Shown: positions 16,910 through 24,847, numbered from the stretch's first letter. The stretch is 64,000 nt of DNA from an uncultured Eubacteriales bacterium (GCA_934630515.1 CAKTVV010000009.1:1-64000); one strand, 5' to 3'. The notes: generated by a model from the letters alone, not told the origin. Program-made: numbers and translations.

Positions 16910-17838
16910 GGCGTATCCTCCTCCACGGCGGAAACAGCGGCTCCGTCGCTCACCTTTTGCGGCTCCAGGATCACCACGGCGCCGGTCAAAGCCTCATCGT
17001 CCGTCAGCACCCCACGGGTCAGCTCTGTCTTTGCGGCGATCGTATGCCGCACCGCCCGTCCGTCCTTCAGCAAATACACATATTCCTGTCCGCTCTCGTC
17101 CTCCTGGATCGCCGCATACGGCAGCAGCAGGCCGTCCGCAGCCGTGGCGGTCACCACCTGCGCCCGAGCCGTCAGCCCCAGCCGCAGGGAGGCATCTGCC
17201 TGCCCCTCCTTGAGAGTCACGATCCCCTCGACCACCGTATCGCCGGCGGAGGTCTGACTCCCGGCAGAGGAAATGCGGGTCAGCTCGCCCTCGTAGACCG
17301 ATTTTTCAAACCCGTCCCCCCGCACATGCACCGCCTGTCCTACCCGCAACCGGGGCAGATCCTTTTCCCGGATGGCGACCCGCACCCGCAGGCTGTCGGT
17401 CGGCGCCAGCACCGCCAGCGGCTCCCCCATCGAAAGGTAGTCGCCTGCCGAGGCGTTGACCGCCATCAGGATACCGGATACCGGTGCCGTGATGGTCTCC
17501 GGCGCCGCCGCCAACGCCAGCACCTGCGCCGCCTCACCTACTGCCTGCGCTGCCGCCGCCCGGCTGGCATTCTTATCCATGTGTGCGAGCACATCTCCCG
17601 CCTGCACCAGCTGCCCCTTCTGCGCCGATACCTCCCCCAGCACGCACCCGGCAGCTGCCAGCACCGGGCAGGAGCTGCCCGCCTCCACAATACCGGAGCA
17701 GGACACCGTCTGCTCCACCGCCTGCGGCTGCAGCACCTGCGTGCACACCGTCACCGTCTCCTGCCGATCGCCGGATAACCGCCAGATCCCGCCGACCGCC
17801 GCCACGGCAGTCAACGCAATGATCCACCACTTCTTCAT
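16906..17838 (-). CDS. Periplasmic-adaptor-like (HlyD/MacA-type) membrane fusion protein
   Basis: About 310 residues: an N-terminal membrane anchor (WWIIALTAVAAVGGIWRLSG), a lipoyl-like half-motif pair (GEVSAQKGQLVQAGDVLAHMD and APVSGILMAVNASAGDYLSMGEPLAVL), a short helical hairpin between them and a beta-barrel domain. This is the usual MacB partner, adapted in Gram-positives to act outside the single membrane. ATG 17838 is preferred over the upstream GTG because AGGTGG lies 5 bases before it. It is co-transcribed with the permease. Confidence 0.87.
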   Translation of the reverse strand: MKKWWIIALTAVAAVGGIWRLSGDRQETVTVCTQVLQPQAVEQTVSCSGIVEAGSSCPVLAAAGCVLGEVSAQKGQLVQAGDVLAHMDKNASRAAAAQAVGEAAQVLALAAAPETITAPVSGILMAVNASAGDYLSMGEPLAVLAPTDSLRVRVAIREKDLPRLRVGQAVHVRGDGFEKSVYEGELTRISSAGSQTSAGDTVVEGIVTLKEGQADASLRLGLTARAQVVTATAADGLLLPYAAIQEDESGQEYVYLLKDGRAVRHTIAAKTELTRGVLTDDEALTGAVVILEPQKVSDGAAVSAVEEDTP

Positions 17839-17968
17839 CCCCGCCACCTCACTTTATGATTCACAAATGTATTGTGCGATGACGGTCAGAAATTATGTGC
17901 GGTAAAGACCAGAATTTTCAGATAATGCCGCCTCGATCGATCCGGCGTGTCATATTCGGTACTATATG

Positions 17969-18008
17969 AAAAACGGCAGCAATCGTATATCCCATCCGAT
18001 CGCTGCCG
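17969..18008 (-). terminator. Terminator of the merR gene
   Basis: cggcagc (17974-17980) pairs with gctgccg (18002-18008), with a second inner stem from aatcg and cgatc. Five T follow on the minus strand (17969-17973). Confidence 0.8.
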
Positions 18009-18017
18009 CTGCGTGAT

Positions 18018-18479
18018 TCATCGGGCAATTTCATCCTCTCCGTGAAGCCGGTCCCGGATCGCCCGTATGCGGGGCGGAATATCCTCCTCCGCCATCCGGT
18101 CGTGGACGGCGCAGGTACCCGCCGCCTGTGCCGTTTTATAATACCAATGCTTGTAATTCAGCGTATCCAGCGTCTGGCGCAGCTGCTTCATCTGCTGGCG
18201 CACGGCATCCCGCTGCCGGTCGATCAGCTCCAGCCGCTGCGTAATGGTACTATCCCCCTCCATGCACCAATCCACAAACTGCTTGATCTCCCGGATGGGC
18301 ATACCGGTCTTTTTCAGGCAGCTGATGATGGACAGCCACCCCATATCCGAATCCTTGAACACCCGGATACCCCCTCTGGAGCGCTCCACAAAGGGGAGCA
18401 GCCCTTCCTTGTCATAGAAACGCAGAGTCGAGGGCGCCACACCCAGCTGATCTGCCATTTCACCGATCGAATAGACCAT
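18018..18479 (-). CDS. MerR-family regulator of the adjacent redox operon
   Basis: About 153 residues. The winged helix-turn-helix starts MVYSIGEMADQLGVAPSTLRFYDKEGLLPF. A coiled-coil dimer helix follows (ITQRLELIDRQRDAVRQQMKQLRQTL), then a short C-terminal part with a Cys in TCAVHD. The start at 18479 is preferred because GAGGAGG precedes it. The divergent promoter at 18525-18555 has the long spacer that MerR activators untwist, so this protein is the likely activator of the operon at 18622-21396. The inducer is probably a reactive aldehyde, quinone or oxidant, by analogy with AdhR-type members. Confidence 0.9.
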   Translation of the reverse strand: MVYSIGEMADQLGVAPSTLRFYDKEGLLPFVERSRGGIRVFKDSDMGWLSIISCLKKTGMPIREIKQFVDWCMEGDSTITQRLELIDRQRDAVRQQMKQLRQTLDTLNYKHWYYKTAQAAGTCAVHDRMAEEDIPPRIRAIRDRLHGEDEIAR

Positions 18480-18524
18480 ACGATAAGCCTCCTCACAGTT
18501 CACAAAAATTTCACAATTCCCCTA

Positions 18525-18555
18525 TTGACTTAAAGCTCGCTTTAAGTTGTAGAAT
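18525..18555 (+). promoter_or_regulatory. MerR-type promoter-operator
   Basis: TTGACT (18525-18530) and TAGAAT (18550-18555) are 19 bases apart, the overlong spacing that defines MerR-activated promoters. The spacer region holds a perfect inverted repeat, cttaaagc (18529-18536) and gctttaag (18539-18546), with a 2-base centre. Confidence 0.9.
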
Positions 18556-18566
18556 ACAATTGCACT

Positions 18567-18591
18567 TGCAGATGTCAGTATACCATCTGCA
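18567..18591 (+). other. Stem-loop at the 5' end of the redox-operon transcript
   Basis: tgcagatg (18567-18574) pairs perfectly with catctgca (18584-18591) over a 9-base loop, starting about 5 bases after the predicted transcription start. It could protect the mRNA 5' end. No T run follows, so it is not a terminator. Confidence 0.5.
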
Positions 18592-18621
18592 GGAAATTCT
18601 GTCAATCAGGAGGTTATTCGT

Positions 18622-19482
18622 ATGGTTTTACAGGAATTCTACCCACTGTCCGCCGACATCCGCATCCCAAAGCTGGGCTTGGGCACCTGGATGATCCCGG
18701 CCGGCGACACCGCTGCCGCTGTGCAGGAGGCGATCCGTCTGGGCTACCGGCATATTGACACGGCGCAAGCCTACGGAAACGAAGAAGGCGTCGGACAGGG
18801 AGTCCGGGAGTGCGGACTCCCCCGGGATGAGCTGTTCGTCACCAGCAAAGTGGCTGCTGAGCACAAAACCTTCAGCAGCGCCGCCCGCTCCATAGACGAA
18901 AGCCTGCGTAAAACCGGACTGGACTATCTGGATATGCTGCTGATCCACAGTCCGCAGCCTTGGGCGGAATTTCGGGGCGAAAACCGGTATTTCGACGAGA
19001 ACCGGGAGGTTTGGCGGGCACTGGAAGAAGCACAAAAAGCAGGAAAGGTGCGTGCCATTGGCGTATCCAACTTTTTGCAGGACGATCTGGAGCATTTGCT
19101 GAACGGCTGCACTGTGCGCCCAGCCGTCAACCAGATCCTGACCCATATTGCCAACACACCGCTGGCGCTGCTGGACTACTGCCGGACACAGGGGATCCTG
19201 TGCGAAGCGTACTCCCCCATTGCCCACGGCGAGGCGCTGAAGCTGCCTGCCGTCACCGCCATGGCGGAACGCTACGGCGTCACCCCGGCACAGCTGTGCA
19301 TCCGCTATGTTCTGCAGTTAGGCATGGTCGCCCTGCCGAAAACAGCCGACCCGCAGCATATGGCCAACAATGCCGCTGTGGATTTTGTCATTTCCGACAC
19401 CAATATGGAGACGCTGAAATCAGCGGAGACAATCCGGGATTACGGCGAATACACCCATTTCCCCGTATTCAGCGGGAAATAA
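18622..19482 (+). CDS. Aldo/keto reductase
   Basis: A protein of 286 residues forming the AKR TIM barrel. The signature GYRHIDTAQAYGNEEGVGQG supplies the conserved Asp and catalytic Tyr; SKVAAEH supplies the Lys and LLIHSP the His. NADPH-binding elements lie near the C-terminus (ALPKTADPQHMANNAAV). It would reduce aldehydes or ketones in the cytosol. AGGAGG lies 8 bases before the ATG. It is the first gene of the MerR-controlled operon with a decarboxylase-cupin protein and two flavodoxins, a grouping that suggests electrophile detoxification. That pathway is inference. Confidence 0.93.
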   Translation: MVLQEFYPLSADIRIPKLGLGTWMIPAGDTAAAVQEAIRLGYRHIDTAQAYGNEEGVGQGVRECGLPRDELFVTSKVAAEHKTFSSAARSIDESLRKTGLDYLDMLLIHSPQPWAEFRGENRYFDENREVWRALEEAQKAGKVRAIGVSNFLQDDLEHLLNGCTVRPAVNQILTHIANTPLALLDYCRTQGILCEAYSPIAHGEALKLPAVTAMAERYGVTPAQLCIRYVLQLGMVALPKTADPQHMANNAAVDFVISDTNMETLKSAETIRDYGEYTHFPVFSGK

Positions 19483-19501
19483 CCGAAAGGAGTTTTTCAA
19501 T

Positions 19502-20242
19502 ATGGTCAAACAAACAGCCGGACGGGACAGCTTAGGGGAATTCGCCCCGCAGTTCGCCGCCCTCAATGACGATGTATTATTCGGACAGGTATGGAGCCGG
19601 GAAAACAAGCTCTCGCTGCGGGATCGGTCCCTGGTTACCGTCAGTGTGCTCATGGGCAAGGGGATTCTGGATGATTCCCTGCGATATCATCTCATCTCCG
19701 CCCGCAACAACGGCATCAGCCGGACAGAGATGGCAGAGATTCTCACCCACGCCGCCTTTTATGCCGGCTGGCCCAACGCCTGGGCGGTATTCAAAATGGC
19801 AAAGGAGGTCTACGCCGACGGAGACAGCGCTGCCGCCCACGGCGGTCTGTGCGGCATGGGCGAGCCAAACACCGCCTACGCTCCTTATTTCACCGGCACC
19901 TCCTATCTGAAACCGCTCAACGATCCCAAGACCAGCCCGGTGTTCCTCGCTAACGTCACCTTTGAGCCGGGCTGCCGCAACCATTGGCACACCCATACCG
20001 CCGCTGCCGGCGGCGGACAGATCCTGTTCTGCATCGAAGGCGAAGGCTGGTATCAGGAGGAAGGCAAGCCCGCCCGGAGTCTGGCGCCCGGCGACGTCGT
20101 GGTGATCCCTGCCAACGTCAAGCACTGGCACGGAGCCAAGGCGGACAGCTGGTTCTCTCATATCGCCATTGAAGTACCCGGTGTGGAGCGCAGCACCATC
20201 TGGGGAGCGCCGGTGACAGACGAAGAATATACCGCACTGTAA
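19502..20242 (+). CDS. Carboxymuconolactone-decarboxylase-like domain fused to a cupin
   Basis: A protein of 246 residues. Residues 1-110 match the carboxymuconolactone decarboxylase/AhpD-like fold (DRSLVTVSVLMGKG, then EMAEILTHAAFYAGWPNAWAV). Unlike AhpD they lack the CxxC pair; only a His in the active-site helix is visible. Residues 140-230 are a cupin with metal ligands in NHWHTHTAAAGGGQILFCIEGEGWYQEEGK and PANVKHWHGAKADSWFSH. It lies 19 bases after the aldo/keto reductase and has a good ribosome site. It may act on a quinone or lactone; no substrate can be deduced. Confidence 0.88.
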   Translation: MVKQTAGRDSLGEFAPQFAALNDDVLFGQVWSRENKLSLRDRSLVTVSVLMGKGILDDSLRYHLISARNNGISRTEMAEILTHAAFYAGWPNAWAVFKMAKEVYADGDSAAAHGGLCGMGEPNTAYAPYFTGTSYLKPLNDPKTSPVFLANVTFEPGCRNHWHTHTAAAGGGQILFCIEGEGWYQEEGKPARSLAPGDVVVIPANVKHWHGAKADSWFSHIAIEVPGVERSTIWGAPVTDEEYTAL

Positions 20243-20254
20243 GGAGGAATACGC

Positions 20255-20779
20255 ATGGCTGCGTTGATCGCTTATTACTCTCGGGCCGGTGAAAACTATT
20301 TCGGCGGCGCCTACCGCTCCATTCCGGTCGGCAATACCGAAAGAGCCGCCCGTATGCTGGCGGACATTACCGGCGGCGAGCTGTTTGTCATACAGCAGCA
20401 GATCCCCTATTCCGACCGGTATCAAACCTGCATCGAGGAAGCCAAACGGGATCTGCAGAACCACGCCCGCCCGACTCTGATTGCTCTGCCGGAACCGGGT
20501 AAAGCATTCACCGATGTATATCTGGGATACCCCAACTACTGGGGGACCATGCCGATGGCCGTGTACAGCTTTTTGGAGCAGATGCCGCTGAACGGGGTGA
20601 CGATCCACCCCTTCTGCACCCATGAGGGCAGCGGTTTATCCAACACGGAAGCGGACATCCGTGCCGCCGTTCCCGGTGCCACTGTTACCGCCGGGCTTGC
20701 CATTCAGGGCAGTCGAGTCGATTCCGCCCGCCCACAGCTGGAGAAATGGGTACGAGAGACCGGAGGTGGATCGCAATGA
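20255..20779 (+). CDS. Flavodoxin
   Basis: A protein of 174 residues with a flavodoxin fold. The FMN phosphate loop is YYSRAGENYFGGAYRSIPVGNTE, longer than in classical flavodoxins; the isoalloxazine-binding loop is YLGYPNYWGTMPM and the third loop FCTHEGSGLSNTE. There is no signal peptide, so it is cytosolic. It ends inside the ATGA overlap with the next gene, so the two are translationally coupled. Homologues of this long-loop type are often annotated flavodoxin-like and may act as NADPH quinone reductases. Confidence 0.9.
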   Translation: MAALIAYYSRAGENYFGGAYRSIPVGNTERAARMLADITGGELFVIQQQIPYSDRYQTCIEEAKRDLQNHARPTLIALPEPGKAFTDVYLGYPNYWGTMPMAVYSFLEQMPLNGVTIHPFCTHEGSGLSNTEADIRAAVPGATVTAGLAIQGSRVDSARPQLEKWVRETGGGSQ

Positions 20780-21396
20780 AACGCCGGATCGCCTGCATTC
20801 TTTGCGGAATACTGCTGTTGTGCCTTGCCGCCTGCGGCACGGTCGATCCGCCCGTCTCTGCGCCGGAGACTTCTCCCGCAGCTGCATCCTCCGACAGCAC
20901 ACCGGCGAAGGAAAGCGGGCAGCCCCACATACTGGTGGTGTATTTTTCCGCCACCGGCAGCACCCGAAAAGCCGCCGAGATCATTGCGGACACCGCCGGC
21001 GGAGAAATCTTTTCGATCACGCCCGCTGTCCCCTATTCCGACAGCGACCTAAGCTGGACCAATGCCGACAGCCGGGTATGCCGGGAGCATAATGACCCCG
21101 ATCACAATGTTCCGCTGACCGAGACTATCGTACCGGATTGGAACGCCTACGATACCGTCTATATCGGCTACCCCATCTGGTGGGGCGGAGCCGCATTTCC
21201 CGTAGAAGCATTCGTCAAGGCGAACGACTTTACAGGAAAAGCCGTCATTCCGTTCTGTACCTCCGCCTCCTCCGGACTTGGAAACAGCGCCAAGGCACTG
21301 GCTGCCCTTTGCGGCACCGGCAACTGGCAGGCGGGACAGCGGTTTTCCTCCTCGGCAGATGCTGCTGCCATCCGGGAATGGGTGACTGCCCAATAA
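20776..21396 (+). CDS. Flavodoxin-fold lipoprotein
   Basis: About 206 residues. A lipoprotein signal peptide (MKRRIACILCGILLLCLAACG) has the lipobox LAAC with the modified Cys at residue 20. A linker rich in Ser, Ala and Pro follows, then a flavodoxin domain (VVYFSATGSTRKAAEIIAD, YIGYPIWWGGAAFPVEAF, FCTSASSGLGNSAKAL). The start at 20776 overlaps the stop of the first flavodoxin, with GGAGGTGG upstream. The paired genes therefore encode an inner and an outer flavodoxin. Electron supply to a lipid-anchored flavodoxin outside the membrane is unexplained. Confidence 0.9.
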   Translation: MKRRIACILCGILLLCLAACGTVDPPVSAPETSPAAASSDSTPAKESGQPHILVVYFSATGSTRKAAEIIADTAGGEIFSITPAVPYSDSDLSWTNADSRVCREHNDPDHNVPLTETIVPDWNAYDTVYIGYPIWWGGAAFPVEAFVKANDFTGKAVIPFCTSASSGLGNSAKALAALCGTGNWQAGQRFSSSADAAAIREWVTAQ

Positions 21397-21432
21397 TCGA
21401 TTTAATTTCGGTTCATACAGATAAATCAAGAC

Positions 21433-21473
21433 GCCGCAGCCGGAGAACCTTGCTTTTCCGGCTGCGGCTGTTT
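21433..21473 (+). terminator. Terminator of the redox operon
   Basis: gccgcagccgga (21433-21444) pairs perfectly with tccggctgcggc (21457-21468), followed by tgtttt. Confidence 0.9.
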
Positions 21474-21488
21474 TCACAATATACAGCA

Positions 21489-21525
21489 ACAGCGGCGATC
21501 CCCCTAAAAGGATGATCGCCGCTGT
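21489..21525 (-). terminator. Terminator-like hairpin after rrf2
   Basis: acagcggcgatc (21489-21500) pairs perfectly with gatcgccgctgt (21514-21525). The T run on the minus strand is poor, so it may act as a 3' stabiliser or a weak terminator. Confidence 0.6.
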
Positions 21526-21556
21526 AAACCTTTGCTGCATATGCGTTTGTATGCCG

Positions 21557-21976
21557 TCATTGCGCCGACGGCGGCGCATCCAGCAGATCGGTCAGTGCGA
21601 TTCCGTCGAAATACTCATTTGTCAGCTGATTGAATCGGCTCCACATGCCCAGCGTGCGGCAGTCTGCCGCCCGGCTGCAGGGAGTCGCATGGCTGGACAG
21701 GCACGCCACCGGTGCCAGATCGCCCTCCGTCAACCGCAGGATCTCACCAATGCGGTATTCGGACGCCGGGCGGGTCAGCCGGTAGCCGCCCCCCACGCCG
21801 TGAACACCCTCCACCAGACCGCCACGGGTCAGCGCCGGCATGATCTGCTCCAGATATTTCTTGGAGACCTCCTGCCGCCGGGCGATGTCCTTCATCGGCA
21901 CATAGCCGTCCCCGCTATGCTCCGCCAGATCCAGCAGCACCCGCAGCGCATACCGTCCCCGGGTCGATACCATCAT
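21557..21976 (-). CDS. Rrf2-family (IscR-like) transcriptional regulator
   Basis: A protein of 139 residues. The winged helix-turn-helix is visible in STRGRYALRVLLDLAEH and DIARRQEVSKKYLEQIM, and the wing GLVEGVHGVGGGYRL is typical. Three cysteines in ACLSSHATPCSRAADC correspond to the iron-sulfur ligands of IscR. It is the third gene of the nifS-nifU-rrf2 unit and is expected to sense cluster status and control the promoter at 23707-23756. The order, regulator last, is the reverse of the E. coli isc operon. Confidence 0.9.
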   Translation of the reverse strand: MMVSTRGRYALRVLLDLAEHSGDGYVPMKDIARRQEVSKKYLEQIMPALTRGGLVEGVHGVGGGYRLTRPASEYRIGEILRLTEGDLAPVACLSSHATPCSRAADCRTLGMWSRFNQLTNEYFDGIALTDLLDAPPSAQ

Positions 21977-21997
21977 GGTGCGTACCTCCCAACCGTG

Positions 21998-22429
21998 TTA
22001 TTCGTGGCAGTGACAGCAGCTGTCGCACGCCGCAAACTGGCAGACATCATACGAGATCCCGTGCCGATCATAGTAATCCTTCACCGCTGCCTTGATCGCT
22101 TCCTCCGCCAACACGGAGCAGTGCATCTTATACGCCGGCAATCCGTCCAGCGCCTCCGCCACCGCTTTATTGGACAGCTGCAGCGCCTCGGAGAGAGGCT
22201 TGCCCTTGATCATCTCCGTAGCCATAGAGCTGGAGGCGATCGCAGAGCCGCACCCAAAAGTCTCAAACTTGACATCGGTGATTACGTCATTGTCGATCTT
22301 CAGATATATCTTCATAATATCGCCGCATTTGGCGTTGCCGACCTCACCCACGCCGTCGGCGTTTTCGATAACCCCCACGTTCCGGGGATTCTTGAAGTGA
22401 TCCATCACTTTTTCGCTATACAGTGCCAT
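21998..22429 (-). CDS. nifU: Iron-sulfur cluster scaffold protein NifU/IscU
   Basis: A protein of 143 residues. The three scaffold cysteines lie in GNAKCGD (residue 35), TFGCGSAIASSS (residue 60) and KMHCSVLAE (near 104), with the conserved Asp two residues after the first Cys. It receives sulfur from the neighbouring cysteine desulfurase and assembles 2Fe-2S or 4Fe-4S clusters. The last 14 residues form a Cys/His-rich tail (CQFAACDSCCHCHE) not needed for the IscU fold. It is 15 bases downstream of nifS and 21 upstream of rrf2. Confidence 0.95.
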   Translation of the reverse strand: MALYSEKVMDHFKNPRNVGVIENADGVGEVGNAKCGDIMKIYLKIDNDVITDVKFETFGCGSAIASSSMATEMIKGKPLSEALQLSNKAVAEALDGLPAYKMHCSVLAEEAIKAAVKDYYDRHGISYDVCQFAACDSCCHCHE

Positions 22430-22444
22430 TGTTCTTTCCTCCCA

Positions 22445-23632
22445 TCACAATATAAAAGGTTTATCGCCGTTGAGCTTGTCCCGCCACAGGGGGGACATAT
22501 TCCGCAGATACGCTACAACCTGCGGAACCTCCTGCAGAATATGGTTCACATCCTCGTCGGTGTTCTCCGCCGACAGAGACAACCGCAATGAACCATGCGC
22601 CACCTCATGAGTACGCCCGATCGCCAGCAGCACATGGCTGGGATCCAGCGAGCCGGAGGTACACGCCGAACCGGAGGAGGCGCAGATGCCCTTTTCGTCC
22701 AGCAGCAGCAGCAGGCTCTCCCCCTCGATGCCCTCAAAGCAGAAATTCACGTTGCCGGGCAGTCGGTGCACCGGATCGCCGTTGAGCGCACTGTGAGAAA
22801 TCTCCGATAAACCGGCAATCAGCCGATCCCGCAGACGGGATACCTTGGCGGCGTTCTCATCCAGATGAGCGCACGCCTCCTCCAGCGCCGCTGCCATGCC
22901 CATGATAGCGGGCAGGTTCTCGGTGCCGGCTCGCTTGCCCCGTTCCTGTGCGCCGCCCTCGATGAGCGTCACCAGCGGGAAGCCCTTGCGGGCATACAGC
23001 ACACCGATCCCCTTGGGTCCGTGGAATTTGTGCGCCGACAGGGACAGCAGATCGATATTCTGCTCTTTCACATTGATGTGCAGATGTCCCGCCGCCTGCA
23101 CCGCATCGGTGTGGAACGGCACACCCTTTTCCCGGCAGATCGCCCCAATGGCGGCGATGGGCAGAATGGAACCGATCTCATTGTTGGCATACATAGTGGT
23201 TACCAGACAGGTATCCTCCCGGATGGCTGCCGCCACCTGCTCAGGCGTAATATTGCCGTAGCTGTGCACATCCAGCAGCTCCACCTCAAAGCCCTGCTTT
23301 TTCAGCTTTTCCAGCGTATGCAGCACCGCATGATGCTCAAAGGCAGTGGAAATAATGTGCTTTTTCCCCTGGCGCTCGCCACGGGATGCCGCCGACAGGA
23401 TCGCCTGATTGTCCGCCTCGCTGCCGCCGGAGGTGAAATAGATCTCTGCCGGAGTACAGCCCAGACACCGGGCGATCCGCTCCCGGGCGGATGCCAGCGC
23501 CTCCGCCGCCCGCTGCCCCACCGAATGCAGGCTGGACGGATTGCCATAGACTGCATCCATATATGGCAGCATCGCATCGATCGCCGTGCGGCTCATCTTG
23601 GTGGTCGCCGCATTGTCTGCATAAACCGTCAT
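22445..23632 (-). CDS. nifS: Cysteine desulfurase NifS/IscS
   Basis: A protein of 395 residues, a PLP enzyme that converts cysteine to alanine and a protein persulfide. The Schiff-base lysine is in SLSAHKFHGPKGIGVLY, and the catalytic cysteine loop is ICASSGSACTSGSLDPSHVL. The N-terminal VYADNAATTKMS and GNPSSLHSVGQRA blocks are intact. AAGGAG lies upstream of the ATG. It is the first gene of the operon. The active-site loop is long, as in group I desulfurases that pair with IscU. Confidence 0.97.
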   Translation of the reverse strand: MTVYADNAATTKMSRTAIDAMLPYMDAVYGNPSSLHSVGQRAAEALASARERIARCLGCTPAEIYFTSGGSEADNQAILSAASRGERQGKKHIISTAFEHHAVLHTLEKLKKQGFEVELLDVHSYGNITPEQVAAAIREDTCLVTTMYANNEIGSILPIAAIGAICREKGVPFHTDAVQAAGHLHINVKEQNIDLLSLSAHKFHGPKGIGVLYARKGFPLVTLIEGGAQERGKRAGTENLPAIMGMAAALEEACAHLDENAAKVSRLRDRLIAGLSEISHSALNGDPVHRLPGNVNFCFEGIEGESLLLLLDEKGICASSGSACTSGSLDPSHVLLAIGRTHEVAHGSLRLSLSAENTDEDVNHILQEVPQVVAYLRNMSPLWRDKLNGDKPFIL

Positions 23633-23706
23633 TTCAACATCTCCTTATTGCTGTTCGGCTGCTCACACAGCCGAAGATCGTATTTGTATCAACGGCAGTT
23701 CTTTTA

Positions 23707-23756
23707 CCTACCGTTTCCGTAGGTAAGTATAGCGTATTCTGCCTACCTTGTCAATA
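23707..23756 (-). promoter_or_regulatory. nifS operon promoter with palindromic operator
   Basis: On the minus strand TTGACA (23751-23756) and TATACT (23728-23733) are spaced by 17 bases. A 21-base imperfect palindrome at 23707-23727 (TACCTAC...GTAGGTA) begins immediately after the -10. A looser copy of the arms (CCTA...GTAGG) overlaps the -35. This is where an Rrf2 repressor would block initiation. Confidence 0.8.
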
Positions 23757-23784
23757 GGTTATTCGAGAAATCGGAAAAAAATAG

Positions 23785-23823
23785 AAAAAATCCGGAGAAA
23801 ACCGCAAAAGCAGTCTCCTCCGG
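23785..23823 (-). terminator. Terminator of udp
   Basis: ccggag (23792-23797) pairs with ctccgg (23818-23823). It is followed on the minus strand by ATTTTTTCTATTTTTTT. The stem can be extended with weaker pairs. Confidence 0.65.
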
Positions 23824-23833
23824 TATATTCTGC

Positions 23834-24601
23834 TCAATGAATGCGATCGGCAGCGATCAGCTTTTTCATCGCCGCAACGCCCAGCGTCACTGCGCCTACC
23901 GTATCCTCGGTCATATCCTGTGACAGCCCGGCTGCCTCCCGTTCCTGATTCCAGATCACATGGAAGCAGGCGCCGCAGCGGCACCGCAGCGCCGCCGCCA
24001 CCACAAACAGCGCCGCCGACTCCATCTCACTGGCTTTGACCCCCAACCGTTTCCACGCCTCCCACTTATACAGCAGCTCATCCGCCACCGGCATACGAGC
24101 GGGATCGTGCTGACCGTAAAATGAGTCCTTGCACTGCACCACCCCGGAGGTATACCGTCGCCCGCTCTCCCGGGCAGCATCCACCAGCGCCCGGGTCACG
24201 TCAAAATTTGCCACCGCCGGAAACTCCAGAGGTGCATATTCCCGGCTGGTGTGTTCATACCGCACCGCACCGGTGGCGATCACCAGATCCCCCGCCTGTA
24301 CATCCAGATCGATACCGCCGCAGGTACCGACCCGAATAAAGGTATCTGCGCCGATATTATGCAGCTCCTCCATGGCGATGGAGGCGGACGGACCGCCGAT
24401 ACCGGTCGAGCAGACCGAAACCGGCTCGCCCAGCAGCGAACCGGAGTAGACAGTAAACTCCCGGTTCGACGAAACAAAGCGGGCATCATCCAGCTGGGCG
24501 GCGATCTGTTCGCAGCGTCCGGGATCACCGGGCAGCAGGCAATACCGCCCCACATCGCCCCGCTGACAGCGAATATGGAATTGCTTCTCCATGGCTTGCA
24601 T
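23834..24601 (-). CDS. udp: Uridine phosphorylase-like nucleoside phosphorylase
   Basis: About 255 residues of the hexameric NP-I family. GDPGRCEQIA binds phosphate, STGIGGPSASIAMEEL and RVGTCGG are family signatures, DSFYGQHDP lies in the uracil-binding region and KASEMESAALFVVAA binds ribose. It splits uridine (or a related nucleoside) to base and ribose 1-phosphate in the cytosol. ATG 24601 is chosen because AGGAGG precedes it; the earlier ATG at 24652 lies between the promoter boxes. The DSFYGQHDP block favours uridine over purine nucleosides, though this is not conclusive. Confidence 0.9.
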   Translation of the reverse strand: MQAMEKQFHIRCQRGDVGRYCLLPGDPGRCEQIAAQLDDARFVSSNREFTVYSGSLLGEPVSVCSTGIGGPSASIAMEELHNIGADTFIRVGTCGGIDLDVQAGDLVIATGAVRYEHTSREYAPLEFPAVANFDVTRALVDAARESGRRYTSGVVQCKDSFYGQHDPARMPVADELLYKWEAWKRLGVKASEMESAALFVVAAALRCRCGACFHVIWNQEREAAGLSQDMTEDTVGAVTLGVAAMKKLIAADRIH

Positions 24602-24636
24602 CGGCTGTTCCTCCTGTTTTCCGTATATATATTCGT

Positions 24637-24665
24637 ATTGTACTTCCATCACACGGCTTTGTCAA
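24637..24665 (-). promoter_or_regulatory. udp promoter
   Basis: On the minus strand TTGACA (24660-24665) and TACAAT (24637-24642) are spaced by 17 bases. Confidence 0.85.
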
Positions 24666-24818
24666 GGCGAGCGTTTCCCCCGGATGCAGCAATAAGCATC
24701 AGGAAAGTTTCTCTGTCCTCGCATACATTGTTTCCATATTCCATACACTTTCTGTACAGCGCTTCCGGAGGAAAGGCGGAAAAAACTGGTGGAAATCCAA
24801 AAAGAATGGATTTTCCTC

Positions 24819-24847
24819 TTGCTATTCTTCAAAAATTACGCTATAAT
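24819..24847 (+). promoter_or_regulatory. glmS promoter
   Basis: TTGCTA (24819-24824) and TATAAT (24842-24847) are 17 bases apart. The leader to the glmS start is only about 35 bases, too short for the glmS ribozyme found in many Firmicutes. Confidence 0.8.

Noticed and set aside
18567..18591. Hairpin after the MerR promoter as an attenuator
   Set aside because: No T run follows and the leader continues to a normal ribosome site.
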